DNA of 64,000 nucleotides from Diadophis punctatus similis (taxonomy: Eukaryota; Chordata; Lepidosauria; Squamata; Dipsadidae), in the NCBI GenBank assembly GCA_023053685.1, contig JALIGW010000001.1, positions 51,414,859-51,478,858 of the forward strand, read 5' to 3'. The notes under the pieces are model-generated. The model searched no databases. It saw nothing but the letters and a program-made list of their open reading frames with translations, and was not told where the DNA came from. A program made the position numbers and the translations under genes. Below, piece after piece: positions 24,526-37,100 of the stretch. Every line of letters begins with the position of its first letter. Position 1 is the stretch's first letter.

Positions 24526-26152
24526 AATCCAAGTAAAGTCAATAAAAATATTTTAAAAGACTTAATTGCTTTTGAAATTCGGAATTTAATCCAAAACTGG
24601 AAAACTAAATATTGAATTTTTATATATAGAATGTAGACGCAAGTCCATATATGAAAATTATCCCATAATATAGGATAATATATCCCATAATATGCTCTGT
24701 GTGATTTTTTTAAAAAAGTATTTTAGGCTTATAAAAATATATTGTTCCACCATCACAATTCATATTTCACAAATCTTCTGAATACAGTATTATATTCAGA
24801 TAGATTTCAACAAAATATGTATTGTATTTATTTGTTGGCATTCTATATAGCTTACAATGTTTCAGATGCCTATAAATGGAAACTTTCTTCATTTTGTAGA
24901 GAGCCAAAATACAATCATGATGTACCCATTAATTGTTCAAGTCGCTATGCTTCCGAGTAAAAGAACATTATTCATGAAATGCTAAATTTAGCTAATTTAT
25001 TTACTATGCATATTTCTTCTCCCAAATCACTAATGTATTTAAGTAAGCACTATAAAATGTCCTGAATACATGCACTAAATTGTAAAGATCTGATTGCATG
25101 TCTACTCTATAATTCTGTTGCAGGATTTTGTTTTTTAAGTAAATCCACAGAGTTCAATGGGACTTAATTCCTAGATTTTAGAGTTTAACAATACAGACTT
25201 AACTCTATTATTAACTTAACAATGTTTTCAAGCATAACTTATGAAAGCTGAGAAGAGTTCTTCCTGATCATAGATTATATTGAGAATTGTGTATACCAGT
25301 GCTATCACGGGCAGGTACAGAAAAAAGAACACAGTATTTGAAAAAAAAATCATTCTTATGTCCCCGTGCCATTTTCAAAAAATGAGATGTTTCCACAGGA
25401 TGGGAAAAGAGCTGTACTTTTAAATTAGCTACATTGAATCTAGATACCATAATTCACCAAAGTGCACAGCTGCTACGATTGGGGTCAGAATTTCAAAGGC
25501 GCTGAAACTCAGCATCCCTTATTTTTTTCTCAATGGGAACTGCAGGGTGCAGAGCAATTTTTAAAACAGTGCTTGCTTTGTTACCAGCCTAATACACAAT
25601 ATAGCTGAGTATTCTCCAAAACCTTTCCTTATATTCTAGTCTTCAAATAAATCTTGTAGAGGGGTTATCAAGAAGACTAAGAATTGTCATATGGAAAAAT
25701 AACACCCTTAAAACTGTGTATTTATATATCAGGAAACATAGACATCAAAATAAAATAGTCAGCATATATTTTGCTCCATGTGTATGAACTTAGTAATGCT
25801 AAAATGTGAAAATAACCACTAAGATTTTCACATTTATTATTTCCTTGCCAACAAAATTCTCTGTTTGAGCTATATGGGTATTGAAATCCGTAATGATAAA
25901 AGCATTAAAAAAATAGAAATTTAGAGCGGTAAATACAATTAACATATACATAGGGGAAAAAACCAAATCAAACAAAAAATAGTTCTATCACAATGCATTT
26001 CCATCATTGCTTTGTTTCTCAGTTTACATGTTCATTCTAAGAACTGAGAGAGATGGGCGATTAAGAAGTGTGAAATATAATAAATACACAAATAAACTTT
26101 TACTATTGCACATTTTTACCCTATAGATAATCTATGTAAACACCATGAATCC
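24526..26152. other. Unique intron, nothing recognised
   Basis: AT-rich. No repeat or coding signal that I can name. Confidence 0.5.
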
Positions 26153-26280
<128 letters not shown>

Positions 26281-28436
26281 ATGATTTCTATTTCAGACCA
26301 TATTTGCTTCTAACAATATCTTGGTTTCCCCCATTCAACTTTACTTCTATGGGACTGAATTAATATAATCATACTTTTGAATAAAAGATGCAAAATTCAA
26401 ACAGATCCATTGACTCTAAGGGTGCTTGAAGTACAGACTACTCAATGGTGGCGACACTTAGAAGCAGGTATAAAAAAATTACTTATGGCAGCAACTGAAC
26501 AGCATCATTTACTTAGCTTATTGAACAGTGTTTTGTAAACTGGGTGTGCGTGGTATGGGACTGTTTCTATTTGACTTTCCTTCCGCAGGCAAGGCAGGGC
26601 TTCTGTTTTTACTACACACTTTGGTTCAATGCTAATCCTGTTTTATGTTGTTCACACCTGCTGCTTACTGATGGTTTATGGTTTGTGCTGCTCTGAGTAT
26701 ATCTATGCAAACCCCGCCTAAACTGTCAACAAAAGTCATTCTGCTGAACTCAAAAAGAAAAGCCAATTCTAGTTGTTTTAAAGTAGTGTGCATATATTTG
26801 AAGTGCACATGTATTTTTGCAAAGATGTTAGTACAGTAACATTTTCCTTAAAGGCTAAAAATCCTTGTTGCTGTTCATATATATTCAGTATGCATTTTGT
26901 CCCAAATTTGGAAGTTTCACTCCATTAGAGGCCTCATTCTTTTTCTATAAAGGTATATATTTTCTGAGACATAAAAAGATATATGTATCCAGAAATCTCC
27001 TACTTTATTTCTAAGGATTTCTTTTGGTGATCACATCTTTTCATACATAATTTTCTTACGATAGTTTGAAAAAAAAATAGCAAGAATGATGAAAATGTTA
27101 TATAAATAACCAGTATGTATCATTATAAATATCTACAGTTCACATAAAACTTGAATCTATTTTCAGTTTTAATTATAAAAATATTATTTAAAAATGCAAA
27201 CACACTATATGATTTTTTGTGCTAAGTCTTCTGAACATACATGGAATTTTTCTTTTTTGCTTCACATTGACAGAAGGCTACCAAAAGCAAATCTTATTTG
27301 TCTAATCAGTCTGAACATTAAAGAGCACAATTCTATGGAATTTAACCTAGAAAGACTTGCTGCTGTTTTAATCAGTGTAATGTTTCTCTGATATGCTATT
27401 AAGGTCTGCAGAATTTCAACAACTATAGAAAACAAACTATTTCTGCTGAGATGTATAACATTAAAAACTGTAACTAACATTTGGGGGGGGGGTCCTTTGT
27501 AGACTTTGAGCATTCTTAGGCTGCCAACCAACCCCCAAGTTTTGTTTTTCTTTTCCTTTTTCCCGGGGATGCAATACACCAGCGTTCCCACTGCAATTGT
27601 TTAGCAAAGTGAAGAATTGCAAGAGAGAAGTGAATGACAGCATTCGTCCATCTCTCTTGGCCTTATTAGCACCAATAATGGGCTAATAGGCTCTATACCG
27701 GTGCATTAGTTTATTCTCAATTTGAACCTCAAGGGCCACTACCATAGAACAGCTGCCGAACAAAAATGTAGGTAGACTTACTAAGAATTCAAAACAGTGT
27801 CATATCCTGTGCTAGATCAGAGTGCCAAGGATCCTAGGAACAGAGTGTCAAGGTTCCTAGATTCAATTGGCAAATTTGCAAATAGTCCCAGAACCAATTT
27901 TGTATGTACTCCCTTTCAAAAAAAAAGCCACCCCTAAATTAGAAACGAAATTTAAAAACAATTATTTTAGTTTCTGATATTATTATGACATATGTAGCTA
28001 GAAAGCTAAGCTATTTGCAGGAAATCTCTCAGAGTTCTATCAGTATATTATAACTTTACATTATAATGTACAATCATAACCAATACAGCACATTATAATC
28101 AATAACCTTAATAAAACTACAGGCTGGCTATAGCCTTCTGGTTTTGCAAATGCCAGTGCTTCTCAGTTCTAAACGGAGAAACTCAAAACTGGCCCAAGGC
28201 CCTTCTCCCTGAAAAATAGGTATTATAACTTAATCTTAGCCTTACCCTACAGTATACTGCTATTGAACTCTTCCAAATGGAGAACCAAGAATTTATTTAG
28301 AGATATACTGTTTGGAAGATGGTTGCATAACAAGCTTTCTGCTTTAATGAAGAGCTGATTGTACCTCACTGACTTCCACAGCAGTTCATTTTTGTGAAGT
28401 GACTGAGCTCAGAACTTCACAACTGACCGTTGGAGT
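26281..28436. other. Unique intron, nothing recognised
   Basis: A G10 run at 27483-27492. Otherwise unique sequence. Confidence 0.5.
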
Positions 28437-28444
28437 CCCCACAC

Positions 28445-28579
28445 CAGCGGTGGTTTGCTACTGATATGGTACGGTTCCATAAACCGGTAGTGGCAGCGGC
28501 AGGCTCTGCTCATCTGCCCCGAACGCTTCTGCACATGCGCAAAAGCGTTGTGCGTGATGAGATTTAGAACCCATCACTG
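28445..28579. mobile_element. Short hAT-type MITE, perfect 8-bp target duplication
   Basis: Left end CAGCGGTGGTTTGCTAC and right end TTAGAACCCATCACTG form imperfect inverted repeats. CCCCACAC flanks both sides exactly (28437-28444 and 28580-28587). It shares ends and an internal ACCGGTAG word with the 8835-9138 element, so it is probably a diverged, internally deleted relative. Confidence 0.85.
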
Positions 28580-28674
28580 CCCCACACCTTTAAAACTTGA
28601 AACCAATCCACAAAGTAAGAACTAGATATGGCATTTATGACTGATGTAAGTGCAGTCCTGTAATCTGTATTGGA

Positions 28675-28905
28675 GTTTATTTGTTTATTTATTTATTTGG
28701 CAGTTTTTCTATGCCGCCCTACTCCCTCAGGACTCAGGGCGGCGTACAACATTTTATAAAAACTCCAAACAAATCATTAAAAAAGCAATTTTTAAAAAAC
28801 AGTTTAAAAAAACATATAAACAACATACATACATGGGGGAGACATCAGATATAAAATCGTCTCAAATTCACCCCACAATTAATGCAATATATTCCTTCTG
28901 AACTG
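28675..28905 (-). mobile_element. LINE 3'-UTR fragment (minus)
   Basis: TTTATTTATTTATTTGG, then CTATGCCGCCCTACTCCC and GGACTCAGGGCGGCGTACAA, is the reverse complement of the same LINE 3' end as at 7734-7812. More of the A-rich upstream UTR is retained to about 28905. Confidence 0.65.
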
Positions 28906-29264
28906 CAGGAGCATGGAATGACATAATTCGTTCTTAGCTAATTCCTAGTCTTTCGCTAGTCATATGTGAAACCAAGGCAAAGATACTTTAAAAAAATTAG
29001 CAGAAAAAAGAAAAAAAATGAGAGGTCTTCAAAAACTTCTCTTGTGTATCTCAAATTGACTATGGTTTAAAATCTAACCATATGACTTGGATCTGAATTC
29101 ACAATCCTATGTAATAACCAATTCCGGGGGGGAAAAATCCAGGAATGCTAAAGCATTTTTAAATCAATCAATCAAATTGTATAGAATATGAGGTTGCTTA
29201 GTTACATGATATATGCTTCACTGGGAATGAAGTATATGTGGATTTATAGATTTATGTTTTCTCT

Positions 29265-29483
29265 ACAGTTTTCTCTAGAACTAAGGGAAAATTTCCTGAA
29301 AGCTAGAACAATTAATCAGTGGAATGACTTTCCAATATAAGTTTTGGGTCCTCCAACACTGGATGTTTTTAAGAGGAGACTGGATAATCATTTGTCTGAA
29401 ATGGTGTAAGGTTCCCTACTTGAGCAGTGGGTTGGACTAGAAGACCTCCAAGTTCCTTTCCAACTCTGTTATTCGGTGTGTCT
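29265..29483 (+). mobile_element. CR1 LINE 3' end
   Basis: CTAAGGGAAAATTTCCTGA, AGAACAATTAATCAGTGGAA, CCAACACTGGATGTTTTTAA and GGGTTGGACTAGAAGACCTC in order are the conserved CR1 3' end of squamates. The usual terminal ATTCT repeat is reduced to TTATTC. Confidence 0.85.
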
Positions 29484-29663
29484 GAAAGAAAAGTGTGATG
29501 GGTCTTATTGCTTTAACTCACTATTTCCAAACGCTTTAATAGAAGGAAAGACTTCTCTTTTATTTTTCATGGCACTATTTTCCCCAGGCAGGGAATTTTA
29601 TTTCTGTTTGAATCTTAAACCACTGTATTTTCAGTGATGCATTTTTATATTTACAGTTGACAT

Positions 29664-29712
29664 CTTCACAGAATGAAGCCTTTGAGCGATAGCTCGAAAG
29701 CATGAAGTTCGC
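29664..29712 (+). ncRNA. Decayed ribozyme-like stem-loop remnant
   Basis: GAATGAAGCCTTTGAGCGAT followed by AGCTCGAAAGC contains a GAGC/GCTC hairpin directly followed by GAAA, preceded by a CTGATGA-like word reduced to AGAATGA. It resembles a dispersed relative of the hammerhead-bearing repeats but lacks an intact first box and a GUH site, so activity is unlikely. Confidence 0.2.
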
Positions 29713-32700
29713 CTCAGGTAATCAAATTACTTTACAGTCAAATAAAACCAGTGATTTTTAGCTAAAATTTCATAAATCTAACTGAATATTTTTCTTTAAA
29801 TGACTTAAATTGCAAAAATGAACCTACCAATAAATGTGTATATTGAAAAAGCATACTGAAACTAGACAAATACAGGTGCTTAATCAACATGTCAACATTT
29901 TGTTCTCAAAGTCCCTGTGTCAGTTAGAGGTACGGAACAAGGAAGTTATTGACATAAATAGGTAACAGTGATTTCACAGAGGGTAATCAATAAAAATTCC
30001 AAATCAATCTATTGTGGTTTGCTCTCCAATTTATCAACCGAATACACCAAATTTATCTGCATGATTGAGAAGAAATTTAACACTGTTAAAAACACAATAT
30101 TACAACAGTCTCAAACTACCATAGTATCTAAAAGATTTCTAAGTCAGAAGAAAAACGTGATAAATATTATGCTTTTATCATGGAAAGTGAGTCAAAATTC
30201 TAAAAAAAAAAAGATAATGCATTCAGTTTACTGTCTCCTCTGTTTTCAGATTTTTTTATTTTTGTATGTCTTAAAAAAACCCCAATAGGATATATTTTAT
30301 TGTCTCCACTAAAATTAACCTAAACAAGATGACATTTCTGCTTTATTTTTCCTTTAAATGCAGCACTTTGTTGTGGATATCAAGATATTCAGCAGTTTAA
30401 TATCAGATATTGATCTGAATTGGATTTCAGATCTCATATATTAAAACACAATGGTGAAATTTTGAATTATGAACTTAATGCTCTCTATCAATATGAATAT
30501 GCACTGAACAGGATGGAAGAGACAAAGATTCTAAAATGTTCTGAACACTATTTGAAATAGATATATTCTACTTCCAAACAGTTCTTATTGTTACAAAAGC
30601 GCTTCTTTCCCAATATAATTTGCAGTTTAAAATAGGTAATAAGTTTTCTGCTTTATAACTGCATACTTACAAGTAACCTACTATTCAATTTAAATGAAGG
30701 GGGGAGTCATAACTTGTTTAAAACATTCACTTTTTGCTAATGTAAAAGTGTTGGCATTTTGCTCCATTTCTGATAAGCTGGTGCCTGTGGAAGTGATTAT
30801 TCTTTTCTTATTCAAAACGTATCAGCAGTCGAAAGTACTCTCAATCTTATCAGGTGTATGAACAGCACAGTTACTGAAAACAGATTGTCCTGTTTCTCTC
30901 TCTTTCTGCCAGGCTATCAGATAAACCCAGCTAACTAACTGTATTTACACACAATCAAACACAAGCTGTATCTTGGAAGAACTGTTGACTGATTTCAACA
31001 TGCCACAGGTTCGCTGTTTGATATTAGAATAAAAAAAATAAGAATGTGTACAGTATCCCCAACTATTTTCAAACTACAGCCAGGAAGAAATCTGTATTTA
31101 TATAATGAGGACCACTGACATTAGAATAGAGGTGGGGCAAAAGTGGCATAAATGGAGCCAGAATTGTACCTCAGATTTCATTGGTTTTCCTATAATGGGA
31201 ACATACCAAAACTGTTCTAAGTTTGCCGTATGTGAAAATTTTGGTGTATCAGCTATGTTTGTATGTGTTGCTTTTTTATTTTGTTATTATCTTAAAATTT
31301 AAAAAAAAGTCTTGCGGCACCTTAAGCAACTGATCAATTTTGTTCTGAATGTGTCACAAGTTTTTGACACATTTGCTTCAAGGTTCTGACGCAGTTTACA
31401 GTTTCTTGAACTTGTATATTTTTTAAATTCACTTATGAGTAAAGAAAGCAATTACTTATACCATAGGAATATATATTCTACATTATTCATTATTCCACCA
31501 AATGCCAAAGAGAATGGAGGAACTACTTTATCTCCAATTCCTCTGAAGGAGTATTTTTCCAGATTAAAGGCTGGGACATGATTCCACCTAAGCAGAACTC
31601 AATCTTGTGACTTAGTCTCAGGAGCAGAACAAACTATTCTCTAGATTGGTAGGAAAACAATGAGATGAATTAAGTCAAGTGTGCTGTGCTGTGTAATTCA
31701 CCTGATTGTTGTTTCTCCATCTGTGAAACTATGGTCCCTATGATTGATGGGACAGGTGTCACTCATATTAATGTAAATCACTAACAGTGGGTGTTAGCTC
31801 TTGCTAACATGACCTACTTCTTAAGTAGAAATCATTCAGTGATATAACCATACAGTGCCTAATGCGTGTCTTTTAGATGCTAAAAATCTAATCTCCCATT
31901 TCAACAGTTTTTGGAAAAATGTTTTAAAAACTGTACCTTAGGCCATTTCAGACCTGTGGACCATACCTCTGCTATGAAAGTGTTTATAAGAATAAATATT
32001 GTAAGTTGATAAAATAAATACTTCATAATGAAAAGAATTATTAATATGCTAAGTTGGAAAGTATCTGTTTCCATGCAAATTTTATACAGAATTTATTGAC
32101 TATTACATTTATCTGCATATTGATATAAATATGATATCGTTTTCAAAATTCATTTTCTTATCTTTTCCTTTTTTCTGTCTTTGCTCAACTTAAAGTAAAC
32201 AAAAAACAAAACAATTTATTTATTTGTTGATTCACTAACCTACATGGACCAGGCTTGCCAAAATGAATTCCTCTGGTGTATATTTCAGCCATAATACCCT
32301 TTTCATCTGACATCACCTGGGAATATTTAAGAAAAAAAAAGAGAACCTTTAACTTACAAATCAAGCTAAAACCTACAGCAAGTCCCAAGATATTACAAAA
32401 AAACGGAAATGTATTGGAAATAAACAAAATAGGCAATTGTATATACAAACAGAAAAGTCAGTGCTTGCTTTCTGATACTTTATACGTGGAACATTTTTTA
32501 AAGAGCAGATAGAACATGCTATGTCATCCATGATTTATTATTTTTCTAATTTTTGAATGTATCAAATGGTATAAAACTCTTATAAAACATTTTAAACACC
32601 ACAGATTTTAGAAGAGAGTAAGAATTGGTCTTCAGTATTATGTTTGTTAACAACAAACTAAGGAACAAAATCCCATGACCCAACACACCTTACTTTCTTT

Positions 32701-33826
32701 ATTCACTTGCATCTGTATACAAAAAGGAATTTAATTGTTGCCCAGAAGTTGGTCAACTTTATTCCATGTGCTTTTCTCTTTATTATTTCTTACTGTCTCT
32801 ATATCTGACTTTTTAAAGATCAGGTATGAATAGAGGTTTTCTAGGTTCTGAGTCCCTATATTTTTTTTCACGAAGGCTGAAAACAGACCCCTACACATTG
32901 GCAACGTGTTCTGATTCTAACTAGCCACAGCCTTCAATCACTGATCACACCTATTAAAACTCTCTTTGTAGCCCTTACAACATCTTGCGACAGTTCAACC
33001 AGCTGTTTAAGGAAAAGTCGTGTGAGAGCGCAAAGCTAAATTGACACATCTGTGATACTTCAGATGCCCCACAGCATGGCTAATATTAATTTTCTTTGGC
33101 TAGGTAAGTGCTGCCAAAACACATTACGTATGGCATGTAGTTCCAATCAAAATGATGAAAAGGAGATGTGCATTTCTGTCTCACTCTAAACTTGAAAAGA
33201 CACAGAAGAATAAGTGAGATAGCAGCTTGCAAACAAATACAAATGGACTATATGCTGACAAACATCTATGTTTCCCCATTTCCTTCAGGGGGATTCAGCA
33301 AAGAATGTTTCATTTATTTCAGTGGCTTGCATCCAAAAAAATCTACCACACAGGTGGAGGAATTATCCTGTATGTGGGATGTTGCTGGTTGCCCATCTGT
33401 TTGTGCCCTTCCTTTATGGACTTCAGAAGCATTCCTGATCAATCTTCTCCTTACACAAACACAGCATCTTATATAATAAGCAATTTGGGTCAATGTTCAT
33501 ATAATTTCCAAGTTTTATGCTTAACAAAAAGTAGATATTTTAGATTAATCTTCAGTTTGATGAATGTACTGTACAAATTCAGCTTGGATAAAAACACAAA
33601 CCTTAGCTCTACAGTGACTTAATCTCATATATTTTGGTTAGGATCCCTTGGACTAAGTTGCCATAAATTGCTACCACAATTTAAAATTCATAAGCAAACA
33701 TGCATACAGTAATTGTGCAATAATAATATCTGTATTAATAAATTATTTGTGGGAAAAGAGCCTCTGATTTGAAAAACCTGAAACTTGACATACAAAGTCA
33801 CCATAGTACAATAAAGGATCAGTTTG

Positions 33827-33828
<2 letters not shown>
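29713..33828. other. Unique intron; one exon-like segment and a possible regulatory block
   Basis: No transposon recognised. 32240-32316 (minus) looks like an exon by its splice signals but matches no protein I know. 32930-33140 is mixed-composition unique sequence that could be regulatory. Open frames at 33168-33622 have no recognised product. Confidence 0.4.
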
Positions 33829-33883
<55 letters not shown>

Positions 33884-33886
33884 CGC
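33829..33886. repeat. (GT)n-(GC)n microsatellite
   Basis: About 23 GT units followed by six GC units. Alternating purine-pyrimidine of this type can adopt Z-DNA. Confidence 0.95.
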
Positions 33887-34086
33887 AAAGCTTTATTTGC
33901 ACATGAAAATAAGTGAACAGATTAACAAACTAGTATATTTTTCTGTTCAAGACATAATTTTCAATACAAACTTCAGTGAGAAACAATTAAAAATCCAATT
34001 CTATAGATGTCTTATGCCAGAACTACAAATAAAGGAGAAAGCTATAATGCAGAGGTCTAATATATCTCCAAGCACACAAGATGCAT

Positions 34087-34088
34087 GT

Positions 34089-34126
<38 letters not shown>
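34087..34126. repeat. (TG)n microsatellite
   Basis: About 19 TG units, 200 bases after the first (GT)n array and in the same orientation. Confidence 0.95.
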
Positions 34127-34127
<1 letters not shown>

Positions 34128-37100
34128 TAAAATTACAGATACACATATATTTTCTATCTGTGGTATGTAAGCACATACACATTCAAGAATAATTAGCAAC
34201 AGAATAAAGCAGAAATTTTAAGTAACAATAGTAAAAGCAAACTCTAGGCAAAAAAAATATTTTAGGAAATTAAAATAAGTTATAGAAATAAGCCTATGTT
34301 TAAACAATAGAGAATAACTGTTTCACGTAAGTATTTCCAATTAGAATGGAAGCAGTGTTACAAAATGTGCTTTAGGGTTTACAGGTTATTTGAACAAATC
34401 AAGCTCATTTAACATCCTGAGCTCTTATTTCCTAGTATAAAATTTAATTGCAAATTTGGTGTTTTAGAACCTAAATTTTTCTTTTTGTTTTTATTTAATG
34501 AAGTATTTAAAGTTTGGGCATACAGTAAAACAAATCTAATTTTATAGTTTAATTTTAATTACACTTTACAATTTGGAGGAATGCAAGCAAAATCTTAGCG
34601 TTGATTTTCTTTAGAATACGAAAACAGTAAAAGTTGTATTATCAGAATATTAACAAATGTTTTTTGTAAAAAAATGGATTTTCAATTTCCCTTGAAATTG
34701 TTGACCAATGTTTCTAATATTAAACGAATTGCACATCGGAAGAGTGACGCCTTTTATTATATCTAGAAAGTGCAAGGATAAACATCATAAACTTTGTTGT
34801 ATGAAATAATAAATGAAAAATAACAGCATCTGGATTACCGATCTAAAGGAATTCACCAGCAATTGGGGGGGGGGGAGACAGAACCAGGGCAATCTAATAT
34901 CTACATTGTTCTTACGGAGTTTATTTTTTTAAGATAAAAAAGTTTCAAAAATGTTTGCGCACACACTCTGTTTATAACAAATATAGGCAAACAGATATAA
35001 CAGTGAAACATGCACAAAGCAAGCAGCCACATGCTTATGCAACCATTATCAGTTGCGATAAAATGTGGAATTGTTTTATATCAATTTAAATAGATGCTGA
35101 TATGCCTCAGCCAAGTAAAACTGGTATTAAAGGGAGACAGGAGGAGAATTGGTTCCCAAACGATGGCAAACTTGTAAAATGGGGATGTCAGACTAACAGG
35201 GATTGCTGGTTGTCATTCCAGCGCTATCAAACATGTACATATGAGTATGATTGGAGACAGAGAAGTTAAATATTTCACTGTCAGAGAATGTCAAGGAGTG
35301 CAATTCATTTCCCCCTTCTCTCATGTGCTCTAGGACAATGACAATTTAATACAAGGCCAATGAATGTAAAAGAGATAAAAACCGAACCAGCCTGGCATAA
35401 TCACAGATTTCCTCTTGAGAGCTTGCTAGGGATAGAGAGGAACTAGACAGAGACCAATATTTTATTGTTTTTGTCTTTAGTGTGTATGCTACAAAGCAAA
35501 ATCCAAACTATATGGAAAATAACCAAGTTGTTTTAAGCTTCTAGAAGAGCGTATCCAATTTACTTTAAATTTCTTAACATTCAGCATTTTTGCTGATTGG
35601 TAACAGGCTAACAATATTCATAAGAGGGCATTCATTTAAGACTGTCAATAAATATTAGTGCTGTTCATTTCTATTTGTTTTTGCACCAAGACAAAGGTCA
35701 CTGTGCATCAGAAATGTTCAATACTAGGACATTTGCCAAGCTATTTGTATGCGGTTATTTAAACAACAAAAACCAAACCAAACCAAACCTTGTGTTATTA
35801 GAATGTAACACAATTAGGCTCGATTTTGAGAAGTGGCTTAAACAATTACAAAGATAATCACAAGCAAGTTATCTTCTATGTTTGATGTACAGTTCCATGT
35901 GTTTTTAAATAATTGCAACAGTGAGGTTTGGCTAATGAGGCAGTCCTTATCTGTCCTCAGCAGTCTAAGCGGAAGCATTATTTTCCTGAAGGCTTAATAT
36001 GTTTTTTTTTTTCAGTGAACAAACTGCCGTCCAGAGTAACTTCAGATCAGATGAAAAGAATAAAATTCATCTCCTAACGTACGATGGTCACAAAATAAAG
36101 AAATGACGGGAAGAAAAAAGTCACCTTATACTGATTGTATTATTTTTTTTAAAAAAAAATGCACATGTATTGAGATCGTCCTTCTTCTCTGACATACTTT
36201 CACACAACTATTCAAGAATGCTGTTTTTATTACTGTTTTTTTCCAAAAGCATCAATTTATCAATTTTCCAAATTAAGTCCTTTTTTAAAAAAAATCTTAA
36301 GAAAAAAATTAAACCAGGATAGTATGTGGGGGAAGGGAAGAAATAACAGTGAAGGAAAATGATCATCCATTCAAGAGAATTAATGAAAATCCACAAGGGC
36401 TTTGCTAATAACACAGGTTAATTACTGCTGGAACACACCAGGCTCAGTAAATAAAAGAAAAGAACCATAAACACATTAAAATGAGCAACCACCACTTTGG
36501 GGGTGGGGGGGAGGCCAGGCCTAGCAGATAAAAAAAGCTGTCAGATATTTCAGCACCAGCTTTTGCACTTTTGTCAGCTGCAAAAATTTTACAGAAAACA
36601 TGTATGAAAAACAGAAATCCAAAGTTGGAAGTTTCGTAATGAGTCTATAACAAGGTCTATTTAATATAGATGTATGAGAATCCATTTTGAAAAGCCCTCC
36701 AAAAAATCTCATTTAGACAGCAGCCATGCTAATATCTTACACAATTACAATACATATATAGATTTAAAGACAATGATTTTTTAAATAATTTTTCATGCAT
36801 AAGAGTTACATATTGTATCAACGCAGAAATTGTGTCACCTATATTAGATAGAGAGATCTTATGTCAGAAGAGGTGACCAAACAATTTTAACTTTCTCTTC
36901 ACTTAATTACCCCTCCTCCTCTGTACCAAATATAGTTCATCTTTCTTGATCAAATTTTAAGATCAATGCAGGAAAGGGGAGTATATTAAAACAAAAACAA
37001 ATAACCTCTAATATCTATTTAAATAATATCAATAAAGAAAAAACCTATACAGCAGCTCTCAAATTAATACCATTTTTAAAACTAAATGTGCCAAAATCTT

